A stretch of 11,607 nucleotides of DNA from contig JAPKZC010000104.1 in assembly GCA_026394025.1 (NCBI GenBank), positions 2,425-14,031 on the forward strand. The letters run 5' to 3'. How positions within the stretch are numbered: the stretch's first letter is position 1; every line of letters starts with the position of its first letter. The notes beneath the pieces were generated by a model. That model was not told where the DNA came from, did not search any database, and saw only the letters and a program-made list of their open reading frames with translations. The stretch is from Candidatus Solibacter sp. GTDB taxonomy: Bacteria > Acidobacteriota > Terriglobia > Bryobacterales > Bryobacteraceae. Below are positions 1-7,362 of the stretch, piece by piece. A program made the translations under genes and the position numbers.

Positions 1-1039
1 TGGCGTGCACCCAGGCATGGCGCTTGAACCACGCCTCGTACTCTGGCAGCGATGCCTTGGCCAGCGTCGCGCGATTCAGACCCTTTAGCATGCCGGGCGA
101 AAGCTGCGCGATCAGCGCCCACTCCGCCAGACGATTTCCCTTGATCGACGCAATCACCGACGCCGCCATTCCTCCGCAATAGAAAATGTGCGCGATCAGG
201 GCGGGCCACCAGAGCCGCGGCGCGTGGACCCGTGTAATCGCCATCTGGCGGCGGATCCAGCTAAAGAAACAGGCGCCGGTGGTGTGATCCCGGCACGGCG
301 TGAGCGCGCCGGGGGCGTAAGCGATACTCAGTCCGGCGGCATGTACGGCTTCGCTGAGCGAATAGTCGTCGGTCAGTGCGCCCCGCCAGAACTCGGGAAC
401 GCGCGCTTCGAAGAACAGCTCCTTGCGGATCGCCATGGCGCCGCCCCACGCGAAGGCGTTATTGCCCGCGCCCAGCATTCCCGCCGCCACCGCGTCCCAA
501 ACCCCGCGCATCAGCGACCAGAAATCGGGCGGATCGGGCAGGAACCATCGGTAGCCGGTGGAGGCGCCTACGCCGGGTTCGGCGAGCGGGGCCACCAGGG
601 CGCGCAGCCAGCCGCTGGTCACGCGGCCGTCGGAATCGGCGAACGCCAGCACTTGGGTACGTCTACGCGCCGCGCGCACGGCGGCCGTCAGGTTCTGAAT
701 CTTCTCCGGGACGCCGGAATCCTTGCCGTGCGCCAGCACCACCTTAACGCGCCCGGGCAGTACGCCGGCCGGAATATCGTCCGCCGAGTGCGCCGTGACG
801 ATCAACTCGTAATCCGGATAATCCAGCGCGGCCAACGCGGCCAGGTTTTCGCGCAAGCCTTCGTCGTAACCTTTCACCGGCACAATCAATGTGGCGGGCG
901 GCAGATCATCCAGCCGCCCGGCAAGCCGGCGCGCTACGTAATGGGCGCGCTTGCGCTCGCCGCGCAGCGAGACCACCGCCAGCAACAGCGCGGGACCCAC
1001 GAAGAACCAGTAGAGGAAAACGAGCGGCAAGGCGATCAA
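1..1039 (-). CDS. GT2/GT21-type membrane glycosyltransferase (ceramide-glucosyltransferase-like), 3' end outside window
   Basis: This frame is open from a TTG at 1039 to the left edge (346 codons, no stop). The N-terminus is a membrane segment (residues about 2-24), followed by a GT-A core: strand LIVPVKGYDE (51-60), EKIQNL (112-117), the metal/nucleotide motif ADSDGR (134-139) and the catalytic-base motif LTDDYSL (222-228). A second hydrophobic stretch lies at about 277-298. This order matches ceramide glucosyltransferases and the hopanoid-associated HpnI group (GT21), which transfer a sugar from a nucleotide sugar to a lipid at the cytoplasmic membrane. The usual (Q/R)xxRW element is degenerate here (WIRRQMAITR, 261-270). 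The start is chosen because TTG overlaps the fucosidase stop as TTGA and no in-frame ATG precedes the hydrophobic segment; ribosome-binding support is weak (GGAAG about 11 bases upstream). The family is fairly certain; the lipid acceptor is unknown. Confidence 0.85.
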   Translation of the reverse strand, partial: MIALPLVFLYWFFVGPALLLAVVSLRGERKRAHYVARRLAGRLDDLPPATLIVPVKGYDEGLRENLAALAALDYPDYELIVTAHSADDIPAGVLPGRVKVVLAHGKDSGVPEKIQNLTAAVRAARRRTQVLAFADSDGRVTSGWLRALVAPLAEPGVGASTGYRWFLPDPPDFWSLMRGVWDAVAAGMLGAGNNAFAWGGAMAIRKELFFEARVPEFWRGALTDDYSLSEAVHAAGLSIAYAPGALTPCRDHTTGACFFSWIRRQMAITRVHAPRLWWPALIAHIFYCGGMAASVIASIKGNRLAEWALIAQLSPGMLKGLNRATLAKASLPEYEAWFKRHAWVHA

Positions 1040-2511
1040 CCCGGGGCGGCTTCCGAGAACACGGCGAACTCGCTGAGCACGGGACTCGCCGATGCCTGCG
1101 TGATGCGCAACCGCAGGCGCGAGGTGATAATCGGCGCGGCCAGGTGAATCAAACGCCGCGGTCCGATGCCGGTGGACGACACCAGGGGCTCCCAGGAACC
1201 GGATTGCCAGCGCTCCAACGTGAACGCGTCGACTCGCTGGCCGAACCGGATGGCTTCTTTCAAGCGAATCACCTGAACCTTCGCCGGACGCCCCAGGTCG
1301 AGGGTCACGTCTGCGTTGGTCACTTTGTCGTCCGTCGCCCAAAAAGTATCGCTACGGCCGTCGAGCAGGTGCGCGGGGCCGAATTGCTTGTCATTCCCAC
1401 GGACGTGGGTGGCATCGGCTTGGGCGCGCGCCGCCAGATTCCGCGTAAAGGTGCCGCTCAGGTAGGCGCCGAAACCCTTGAGCGACGCGACATCCTCCGC
1501 CGAGAGCAGGCCATCGCGGTTGGGCGGCACGTTGAGCAGCAGCGTAGCGCCGCGGCCCACCGATTGATAGTAGAGGCTGGTAAGCTGCGCCGGAGTCTTC
1601 ACACGCGCGTTTTCCGCCTCATGCCAGAACCAGCCCGGACGAATCGACACGTCGCATTCGGCGGGCAGCCACTTGGTTGCGTGGCGCTGGCCGCTGTTGG
1701 ATTCCCTGGTGCGCACGTTGCCCGGCGACGCCGCTCAGCCATCCTCGCCCACCGGGTCGAAAGTGGCCCAGCACGGGTCGCCCGCAATTCCGCGTTCGTT
1801 GCCCACCCAGCGTACATCGGGACCCACGTCGCTGAACACCACCGCATCGGGTTGCATGGCGCGGATCATTTCCCAGGTGCGCGGCCAATCGTAGTAGCTG
1901 TTCTTATCGATCGTGCGTTTCTCGCGCGCCCCGCCGTAGTAACCGTCGCCGCCGTTAGCGCCATCGTGCCAGACCTCGAAGATGGGCCCGTATCCGGTGA
2001 GCAGTTCGCTGAGCTGCGCGCGATAGATCTTGAGGTACTCGGGCGTGCCGTAATGTGCGCTGTTGCGGTCCCACGGCGAAAGATAGACGCCGAACTTCAT
2101 TTTGCGGCGCGCCGCGGCTTGCGAGATATCGCGCACCACGTCGCCCTTCCCGCCGCGCCACACGCTGTGTAACACCGAGTGGTCTGTGGTCCTGGTGGGC
2201 CACAGGCAGAAGCCATCGTGATGCTTGCAGGTGAGAATCACGCCGCGCATACCGGCATCCGCCAGCGCACCCACGATCGCGTCGGCATCGAATTTTTCGG
2301 GGTTGAACAAGTTGGGATCTTCGTCGCCGTAACCCCATTCCTTATTGGTGAACGTGTTCACCGTGAAGTGGAGGAAGGCGGTAAATTCAAGTTCATGCCA
2401 CGCGAGCTGCCGCTGGCTGGGGGTGGCTCCGTAGGGGGAAGGGGGCGCTACCGCGCGTGCAGCGGCGAGCGCGGCCGGACAGCCGGCGAGCAAGATGCGT
2501 CTCGTGATCAT
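1036..2511 (-). pseudogene. GH29 alpha-L-fucosidase with C-terminal F5/8C domain, interrupted by in-frame TGA
   Basis: One frame of 492 codons encodes an exported alpha-L-fucosidase broken by a TGA at 1737-1735 (codon 259). The N-terminus TRRILLAG resembles a Tat signal; LAGC (8-11) also looks like a lipobox but sits very early. GH29 barrel landmarks are HFTVNTF (48-54), CKHHDGF (95-101), YLSPWDRN (143-150) and EVWHDGANG (179-187), where D183 aligns with the family's nucleophile. After the stop the same frame resumes with KWLPAECDVSIRPGWFWH and LLLNVPPNRDG, both standard for this family, so the two halves were one gene. The last 130 residues or so (with DTFWATDD and VTLDLGRPAKVQVIRL) form an F5/8C carbohydrate-binding-type domain. 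The first product (258 residues) would lack the end of the barrel and is probably inactive. A GTG at 1716 could restart translation but has no Shine-Dalgarno sequence. The ATG lies 9 bases after the preceding gene. Confidence 0.88.
1735..1737 (-). other. In-frame premature TGA stop in the fucosidase gene
   Basis: Read on the minus strand the context is GAG GAT GGC TGA GCG GCG TCG. The codons before it encode DPVGEDG and those after it AASPGNVRTRESNSG, with no frame change. One substitution (for example GGA to TGA, or TGG to TGA) explains it. I see no convincing SECIS-like element at the bacterial spacing, so selenocysteine is not supported. Confidence 0.9.
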
Positions 2512-2520
2512 GACGGTAAG

Positions 2521-2919
2521 CTACTTTTTAGGACGGCCGCGGCCTTTCTTCGGCTTGGGCTCCGGCTCCGCCGGCTCGACGGGTTCGGCGGGTTCGGCGT
2601 CCACTTCCACTTCCGCGCCGGCCTCTCCATCGATTTCACTCTCCAGTGCCGGGATGATCTCCAGTTCCACATCGTCCACTGCCGCCGGAACACCGCCCGG
2701 CGCCATCTTCTTCAGCACTTCGTTGAACAGCGCCGCCTTACGGGCATCCATCTTGGGTGGCGGCGCCTGTTCGTTGCGGAAATCGTGATCGCTGTAGCAG
2801 GTGCGGCAACGTACCTTGGCCGCCTGGCCGTTCAACACCGAAACCACATTGTGGTTCATCACGCGTTTGCAGCGTACGCAAAAATCGTCGATATCGTCGC
2901 CTAGACGGATGTCGCGCAT
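2521..2919 (-). CDS. Small zinc-ribbon protein with acidic linker and C-terminal AT-hook
   Basis: A 132-residue protein with two CxxC knuckles, CVRC (14-17) and CRTC (38-41), spaced like a zinc ribbon. Residues 50-75 are a short helical-looking stretch (KAALFNEVLKKM). A strongly acidic Glu/Pro-rich tract follows (about 81-123, ending in repeated EP units), and the C-terminus is GRGRPKK (126-132), which matches the AT-hook core that binds the minor groove of AT-rich DNA. No signal peptide or membrane segment is visible, so it should be cytoplasmic. The start is well fixed: AGGAGG lies 8 bases upstream and overlaps the TAG stop of the preceding gene, and the fucosidase ATG follows 9 bases after its own stop. 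I do not recognise a named family. Nucleoid association or gene regulation is inferred from the motifs only. Confidence 0.8.
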   Translation of the reverse strand: MRDIRLGDDIDDFCVRCKRVMNHNVVSVLNGQAAKVRCRTCYSDHDFRNEQAPPPKMDARKAALFNEVLKKMAPGGVPAAVDDVELEIIPALESEIDGEAGAEVEVDAEPAEPVEPAEPEPKPKKGRGRPKK

Positions 2920-2927
2920 CGTTAGGG

Positions 2928-2933
2928 CCTCCT
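2928..2933 (-). promoter_or_regulatory. Strong Shine-Dalgarno site overlapping the upstream stop codon
   Basis: The minus-strand sequence AGCACCTAGGAGGCCC places a perfect AGGAGG 8 bases before the zinc-ribbon gene's ATG (2919). Its first bases are part of the TAG that ends the preceding gene, a layout typical of translational coupling. It is the only consensus ribosome-binding site I found in this operon, so this gene may be translated best. Confidence 0.8.
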
Positions 2934-3255
2934 AGGTGCTGGCGGATGAACTAGCGGAGCCTGCCTCCACTGGGATGTGTAACTTGGGCTCGGGAAGCAC
3001 CCACTGCGCCGGTTCGAATCCCACGTACTTGCAGATGCGCAACTGGCCATCCCCGGATTCCAACAGGTCGCCCACCGCCAGCGGCGCGCCGGCTTCGCGC
3101 AAAATGCGCCAAGCGTCATACTCGTGAAGCGCTTCCACTTCGCCCGAAGGTTCGAAATCCTTCGGCTTGGCGTTGGCAGGTCCGGAAACGTGGGGCGCCC
3201 AACGGAACTGTTGCCGCGGCGAATCCTTCATGCGGAAGACTCGATATTTCGGCAT
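2932..3255 (-). CDS. Small conserved protein of unknown function
   Basis: A 107-residue protein starting MPKYRVFRMKDS and ending SASSSAST. It has no signal peptide, no membrane segment and no cysteine pair. Visible blocks are RQQFRWAPH near the N-terminus, EYDAWRILREAG in the middle and the closely packed LRICKYVGFEPAQWVLPEPK near the end; the Trp/Tyr/Phe-rich blocks suggest a small folded domain followed by a loose Ser/Ala tail. I recall similar hypothetical proteins from other Acidobacteria but no function. The ATG at 3255 is preferred: it lies 4 bases after the patatin stop with TAAGG just before it. A longer reading from an ATG at 3294 would add 13 residues that overlap the patatin gene and look like noise. 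The next gene's Shine-Dalgarno overlaps its stop codon. Confidence 0.75.
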   Translation of the reverse strand: MPKYRVFRMKDSPRQQFRWAPHVSGPANAKPKDFEPSGEVEALHEYDAWRILREAGAPLAVGDLLESGDGQLRICKYVGFEPAQWVLPEPKLHIPVEAGSASSSAST

Positions 3256-3259
3256 AGCC

Positions 3260-3991
3260 TTACATTGTAATCGAACTTGCGATGCATTTCGCATCTTGCT
3301 CGCCCTGGGCGATCCAACGCTCGATGTTGCCGGCGCTCCAGCGCACTGCGTCGCGCAGCGATCCTAACCGCCGCGAGGGCTCGAGGCGGACCACCTCCAT
3401 CGCCGCCCCAGGGCGTTTGCCGCGCGTCACACGATGCAGAAATCGGAAGCCCGGCGTGTTGAGCACGTTGAGCGCGATCGCGCGCGTCGCGCCCAGTTCC
3501 TCCGCCGCCCAGAGCGGCAGCCCCGCGCGCAGTCCACCATCCACATAGCGCCGCCCCGCAATTTCCACCGGCGGGAACGCCAACGGGATCGCGCAGCAGG
3601 CGGCCAAGTGCCGCCACGTGATGTCGCGGTCCCGCACGATGTGGTACTTCAGCCAGGGAAGCTCCACCGTGGTGAGCGCGAACGGCACGCGCGGCTGAAA
3701 CCGCGCGAATAACTCGCGGGCCTTCGCGTACAGCGGCTCACCCTGCAGGAAGCCCGTGGCGTGCAATCCGAAGCGCATCACGCCGCCAGTAGCGGGATCG
3801 AGCCATAGTCGCGCCAGTTCATCCGGCGCGCATCCTCCGGCGATGGCCCACCCATTCCACCCGCCCGCCGAGGCGCCCACGATCAGATCCGGCCGCAGGC
3901 GCTCGCGCAACACGCGCCAGGCCCCGACTTCCCAAGCCGCCCAAAGTCCGCCGGCGGATAGCACAAGTGCGGTCATACCCCAGAGTGGCAT
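3260..3991 (-). CDS. Patatin-like phospholipase / acyl hydrolase
   Basis: A 243-residue single-domain patatin. The Ser-Asp dyad is present: nucleophile elbow VGASAGG (S41) and DGG (D151) in RRYVDGGLRAG. The N-terminal oxyanion-hole segment aligns with the family's LSGGGxRGxYEVG but reads LSAGGLWAAWEVG, with the Arg replaced by Trp and the next Gly by Ala. The family hydrolyses acyl chains from membrane lipids; the substrate here is unknown. No signal peptide is evident, so it should act in the cytoplasm or at the inner face of the membrane. The length is short but normal for bacterial patatins. The start is uncertain: an ATG at 3976 (MTALVLSAGG) places the first strand exactly at the N-terminus and may be the true one. 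The next gene begins 4 bases after the stop. The TonB receptor ends 45 bases upstream on the same strand. Confidence 0.9.
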   Translation of the reverse strand: MPLWGMTALVLSAGGLWAAWEVGAWRVLRERLRPDLIVGASAGGWNGWAIAGGCAPDELARLWLDPATGGVMRFGLHATGFLQGEPLYAKARELFARFQPRVPFALTTVELPWLKYHIVRDRDITWRHLAACCAIPLAFPPVEIAGRRYVDGGLRAGLPLWAAEELGATRAIALNVLNTPGFRFLHRVTRGKRPGAAMEVVRLEPSRRLGSLRDAVRWSAGNIERWIAQGEQDAKCIASSITM

Positions 3992-3993
3992 AA

Positions 3994-4033
3994 GGTGGTC
4001 CCAACGATGGGCACTTGTGACCCAGCCACCACC
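3994..4033 (-). repeat. Imperfect inverted repeat between TonB receptor and patatin genes
   Basis: GGTGGT (3994-3999) pairs with ACCACC (4028-4033), and inside it TGGG (4008-4011) pairs with CCCA (4021-4024) around a 9-base loop. The hairpin occupies most of the 45-base gap between the receptor stop and the first patatin ATG. There is no T-run, so it is not a classical intrinsic terminator. It could act in RNA processing or attenuation, or be chance in GC-rich DNA. Confidence 0.35.
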
Positions 4034-4036
4034 CTC

Positions 4037-7000
4037 TCAGAACGAGAAGCGCAGCGCGAACTGCATGATCCGCGCCGGGAACGTACTCGTGATCGTACCG
4101 TAGTTGCTGTTGGAACGGTTCGCGTTCGGCGCCCGGAAATTCGTCTTGTTCAACAGGTTGAAACACTCCGCCTGGAAAGACAGCTTCGATTTCTCCCAAC
4201 TCAGCGGAAAATCCTTCTGGAGCCGCACATCCGTCTGATACATCGGCGATGCCTTGGCCGTATTCCGCCCCGCCGTGCCGAAGGGATGCTGCGCATCGGG
4301 TAGGGTCACCGTGGTCTTGTCCAGGAAGTTGTTCGGGTCGCCGCCGGCCAGGTTGGCGTCACCGCTCTGGTTCGGGCGATAGTTCAGCACGGTGCTGATC
4401 TGCGCGGTGGATGCCGGGCTCCACGTCAGGTTCACCGGCTGCCCGCTGAACATGGAATTGATCAGGCTCGTGTTCCAACCGCCGTAGAGATACCGTCCCC
4501 ACCCGTGCCCCGCCGGCAGCTTGTAAGTCACGGTCAGCGTGTCGTTAAACTTACGGTCGTAGCCGGAGACCGCGCGTTCGCCCGGGATGTTCATCAGGTT
4601 CCAACGCGAATTATCGCCGCTCGCAGTTTCCAGATGGCCCGAAGCGTAATCGATCGATTTCGACCACGTAAACGAGTTCAGTATATACAGACCGCTCGAA
4701 TAGCGCTTCTCGATCTTGGTCTGTAGCGCGTTGTACATCGACGAATTGCCGTTGTACGCAATCTCGATATAAGAGAAGTTCGGAATGGGCCGCCGCGCGT
4801 CCACCGAAGTGCTCTCGCCGACTCGCGCCGGCCGCGCCTGGTTCCAATCGCCCAACACCATCAGCTTGGTGCCGTGCGTGCCGACATACGCCACATCGAG
4901 CAGCAGTCCGTGGGCCAGTTCGCGCTGCACCGTGAGGTGCCAGCCCTGCACGTAAGGCGTGCGGTAATCGCCCGGGATAAAGGTGACACGGCCCGTCTTG
5001 GGGTTGAAATTCGCCGGTGTCGCCAGATTCGCCGGGTAGCCCTGCTGCGTAAGGCGGAAACAGGTGGTCGGATCCTGACCGGCAGCGCAGACGCCCTGCG
5101 CCGGCGTCTGTCCGATGGTCACGGTCACGATGTTCGGGCCGTTGTAAGCCAGCAGATTCTCGCCGCCCATCCGGTTGAAGTGGATATAGCTAATACCGTA
5201 GGCCGAGCGAATCACCGTCTTCTTGTCGATGCTGTAGGCGATTCCCAGCCGCGGCGCGAAGTTGTTCCGGTCCGGGTGAATCGTGGAGCGGTCGTAGGTG
5301 CTGCCCGCCTTACCCGGGTAGAGCTTGTTGGTGGCGGGGTCGTAATTGACGATGCGGTTCTGGTCTTCGTACTGCGGCGTCGAGTAATCGTAGCGCACGC
5401 CCGCGTTGATCGTCAGCTTGGAGTTGACCTTCCAATCGTCCTGCACGTAACCGAAGTGCATGCGCTGGCGGTACTGCATCAGCGCCGTATTGCTGATGCT
5501 GTACGTCGAGCGCGCGCCAAACAGGAAATCTGCCACGTTGTAAAGGTTGTTGGAGGCAGCGCCCGTGGGACGGCTGAACGAACCGGCGTAAGTATCCTCT
5601 CCGTACTTCGGGTGGAAGTCCTCGATTTCGGTATTCACCCGCTGAAACTCGTACCCCACCTTCAGACTGTGCCGGCTGAAGATCTTCGAGAAGTTCACCC
5701 GCGGATTGACCACGAAGGGGTCCTGGTGTTGCGGGTTGCTGTTCTGTCTGCCCAACCCGGTATACCCGCTGATGGTCTGCGTGTTGATCCCGCCGCTATA
5801 GATGGGGTCGTCCGGGATGCCGCTGATGCCGTAGGCCGCCAGCATTCCCGGAGCGCCGAAATCGAGCGGCGTCTTGCCCGCCTTGGTCTTGGACAGGCCC
5901 AGGCGTACTTCCACCAGGTCCGACACCGCCGGCGTGTAAGTGGCGCCCAGCGTCAGTTGCTGGTTCACGATGCGCAGGTGCCCGTTGGCCGAACCGCCGC
6001 TGGCGCCGGGAATCACGCCCGGGACCAGATCGTTCTCCTTGCGGTGGCTGGCGCGCGCGAACAAGCTGGTCTTGGAATTGAGCGTGTCGTCGATCTTGAA
6101 ATCCGCCTTGTCGTTGTAGTCCTGGCGGCGGGGCAGCGATTGGAAATTGTTGGATCCGCCGGTGGTCGGCACCGGCAGGTCGCCCATCACCTTCCTGGCG
6201 AAAGCCGAAATCAGGTTCTGCGGAATCACGCCATTGGCATAGACCACGCCGGTAGTCGGGTCCATCACCGAAATGCCCAGGTTACCCTCCCGCTGCGCCA
6301 CCGTCGGAATGGTGGCGAACTGCAGGCTGTTGGAAACGCGCCGGAAGCCTTCGTAATCGCCAAAGAAGAACAGCTTGTCGTGGCGTATCGGGCCGCCCAG
6401 CGAAAGACCGAATTGGTTCTGTTGCAGCACCGGCTTCACGTTGCCTGCCGGCTTGATGAACCCGACCGCGTTGAGGCTGGTATTGCGCAAGTATTCGTAG
6501 AGCGAGCCGTGCAGTCGATTGGTGCCGCCGCGCAGCGAGGCGTTGATTACCGCGCCGCCCGCGCGTCCGTACTCCGCGCTGTAGTTGTTCGTCTGTACTT
6601 TGAACTCCTGCACCGCGTCCGGCGAAACCTGCACCACCTGGTTGGAGAATCCCTGGTTGCTGGTGCCGTAGGAGTTGTTGTCCACGCCGTCCAGAATGAA
6701 ATTGTTCTGCGAACTCGGCAGACGGTTTACGTTGAAAGAGCTTTCCCGCGGCGCGCTCGGGTCCAACCCGAGCAACGAACGCTGCACCCCGGGCGCCAGC
6801 AGGCTAAGGTCGGCATAGTTGCGTCCGTTCAACGGCATATTCACAATCAGGTCGGCGTTCACCACCTGGCCCTTACTGCTGGAATCGGCTTCCACCAGGG
6901 CGGCGGCGCCGGAGACTGTGATCGATTCCGTGGCTGCCCCCACTTGCAGGGTCAGGTCCACACGCTGCCGCGCGTTTACCGCTACGTTGAATTTTTCGGT

Positions 7001-7264
7001 GGTTACCGGCGAGAAGCCGGGCGCCGCGGCGCCAACGGTATAGTCGCCGATCTTGACCGTCAGAAACTCGAAGTTGCCGTCGTTATTGCTGCTAGTGACC
7101 GCGGTAACGGCCGTGTTCACATTACGCAGGGTAATCTTTGCGTTGGCCACGACGGCGCCCGAGGGATCGTGCACAGTGCCAAGCACCGTGGCGGAATCGA
7201 ACTGGGCAAAGCCGCAGAGGGTCGCGAGAAACCAGAGCAGAAGCAATCTTGTAGGAACTGGCAT
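4037..7264 (-). CDS. Oar-like TonB-dependent outer-membrane receptor with N-terminal carboxypeptidase-regulatory-like domain
   Basis: An intact 1075-residue outer-membrane protein. A signal peptide (MPVPTRLLLLWFLATLCGFAQ) precedes a carboxypeptidase-regulatory/CnaB-like domain at about 24-110 (VLGTVHDPSGAVVANAKITL). The plug covers about 115-230 and contains NMPLNGRNYADLSLLAPGVQ and the NNFILDGVDNNSYGT type of motif. Next comes EYGRAGGAVINASLRGGTN, typical of Oar-like receptors. The rest is a long beta barrel of aromatic/Asn-rich strands, ending in the aromatic strand QFALRFSF, as expected for BAM insertion. I see no clear TonB box. Such receptors are highly multiplied in Acidobacteria and their ligands are rarely known. 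The ATG at 7264 is chosen because it starts the signal peptide directly; a GTG at 7288 would add MIICPIPT. It is transcribed divergently from the S46 peptidase. Confidence 0.93.
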   Translation of the reverse strand: MPVPTRLLLLWFLATLCGFAQFDSATVLGTVHDPSGAVVANAKITLRNVNTAVTAVTSSNNDGNFEFLTVKIGDYTVGAAAPGFSPVTTEKFNVAVNARQRVDLTLQVGAATESITVSGAAALVEADSSSKGQVVNADLIVNMPLNGRNYADLSLLAPGVQRSLLGLDPSAPRESSFNVNRLPSSQNNFILDGVDNNSYGTSNQGFSNQVVQVSPDAVQEFKVQTNNYSAEYGRAGGAVINASLRGGTNRLHGSLYEYLRNTSLNAVGFIKPAGNVKPVLQQNQFGLSLGGPIRHDKLFFFGDYEGFRRVSNSLQFATIPTVAQREGNLGISVMDPTTGVVYANGVIPQNLISAFARKVMGDLPVPTTGGSNNFQSLPRRQDYNDKADFKIDDTLNSKTSLFARASHRKENDLVPGVIPGASGGSANGHLRIVNQQLTLGATYTPAVSDLVEVRLGLSKTKAGKTPLDFGAPGMLAAYGISGIPDDPIYSGGINTQTISGYTGLGRQNSNPQHQDPFVVNPRVNFSKIFSRHSLKVGYEFQRVNTEIEDFHPKYGEDTYAGSFSRPTGAASNNLYNVADFLFGARSTYSISNTALMQYRQRMHFGYVQDDWKVNSKLTINAGVRYDYSTPQYEDQNRIVNYDPATNKLYPGKAGSTYDRSTIHPDRNNFAPRLGIAYSIDKKTVIRSAYGISYIHFNRMGGENLLAYNGPNIVTVTIGQTPAQGVCAAGQDPTTCFRLTQQGYPANLATPANFNPKTGRVTFIPGDYRTPYVQGWHLTVQRELAHGLLLDVAYVGTHGTKLMVLGDWNQARPARVGESTSVDARRPIPNFSYIEIAYNGNSSMYNALQTKIEKRYSSGLYILNSFTWSKSIDYASGHLETASGDNSRWNLMNIPGERAVSGYDRKFNDTLTVTYKLPAGHGWGRYLYGGWNTSLINSMFSGQPVNLTWSPASTAQISTVLNYRPNQSGDANLAGGDPNNFLDKTTVTLPDAQHPFGTAGRNTAKASPMYQTDVRLQKDFPLSWEKSKLSFQAECFNLLNKTNFRAPNANRSNSNYGTITSTFPARIMQFALRFSF

Positions 7265-7362
7265 AGTCGGTATTGGACAGATTATCACTGAAATGCATCA
7301 ACCGCATGACAGTCCGCGTCACTCGGGTTAAATCAGGCTAAACTGGTCCGTTAGTGCGAAAT
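7265..7362. promoter_or_regulatory. Divergent intergenic region (receptor / S46 peptidase promoters)
   Basis: The TonB receptor and S46 peptidase genes point away from each other across about 98 bases that are more AT-rich than the surroundings, so both promoters should lie here. On the minus strand GATAAT (7286-7281) resembles a -10 box, but I see no good -35 at the right spacing and it would leave only a short leader. On the plus strand TAAACT (7339-7344) is a weak -10-like match. An imperfect dyad at 7300-7329, with core TGAC-N7-GTCA (7307-7321), could be an operator. Confidence 0.45.

Noticed and set aside
1700..1737. Selenocysteine at the fucosidase TGA
   Set aside because: The only nearby hairpin (CGGC-GTC-GCCG) is tiny and too close to the TGA, and GH29 enzymes are not known as selenoproteins.
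188..2172. Two long plus-strand frames (188-1147 and 889-2172) opposite the glycosyltransferase and fucosidase
   Set aside because: Both are antisense shadows of genes with clear motifs on the minus strand and show no domain or signal of their own.
3256..3294. Longer start (ATG at 3294) for the small unknown protein
   Set aside because: The extra 13 residues overlap the patatin C-terminus, and the ATG at 3255 sits at the normal operon distance.
3961..4019. GCACAAGTGC palindrome and its partner GCACTTGTG 40 bases away
   Set aside because: The first copy is inside patatin codons (ALVLS), the match is only 9 bases, and no further copies were seen.
4874..7291. 805-codon open frame on the plus strand, opposite the TonB receptor gene
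   Set aside because: Its translation is Arg/His/Val-rich without domains, while the minus strand encodes a complete recognisable receptor; long antisense frames are common in GC-rich codon-biased genes.
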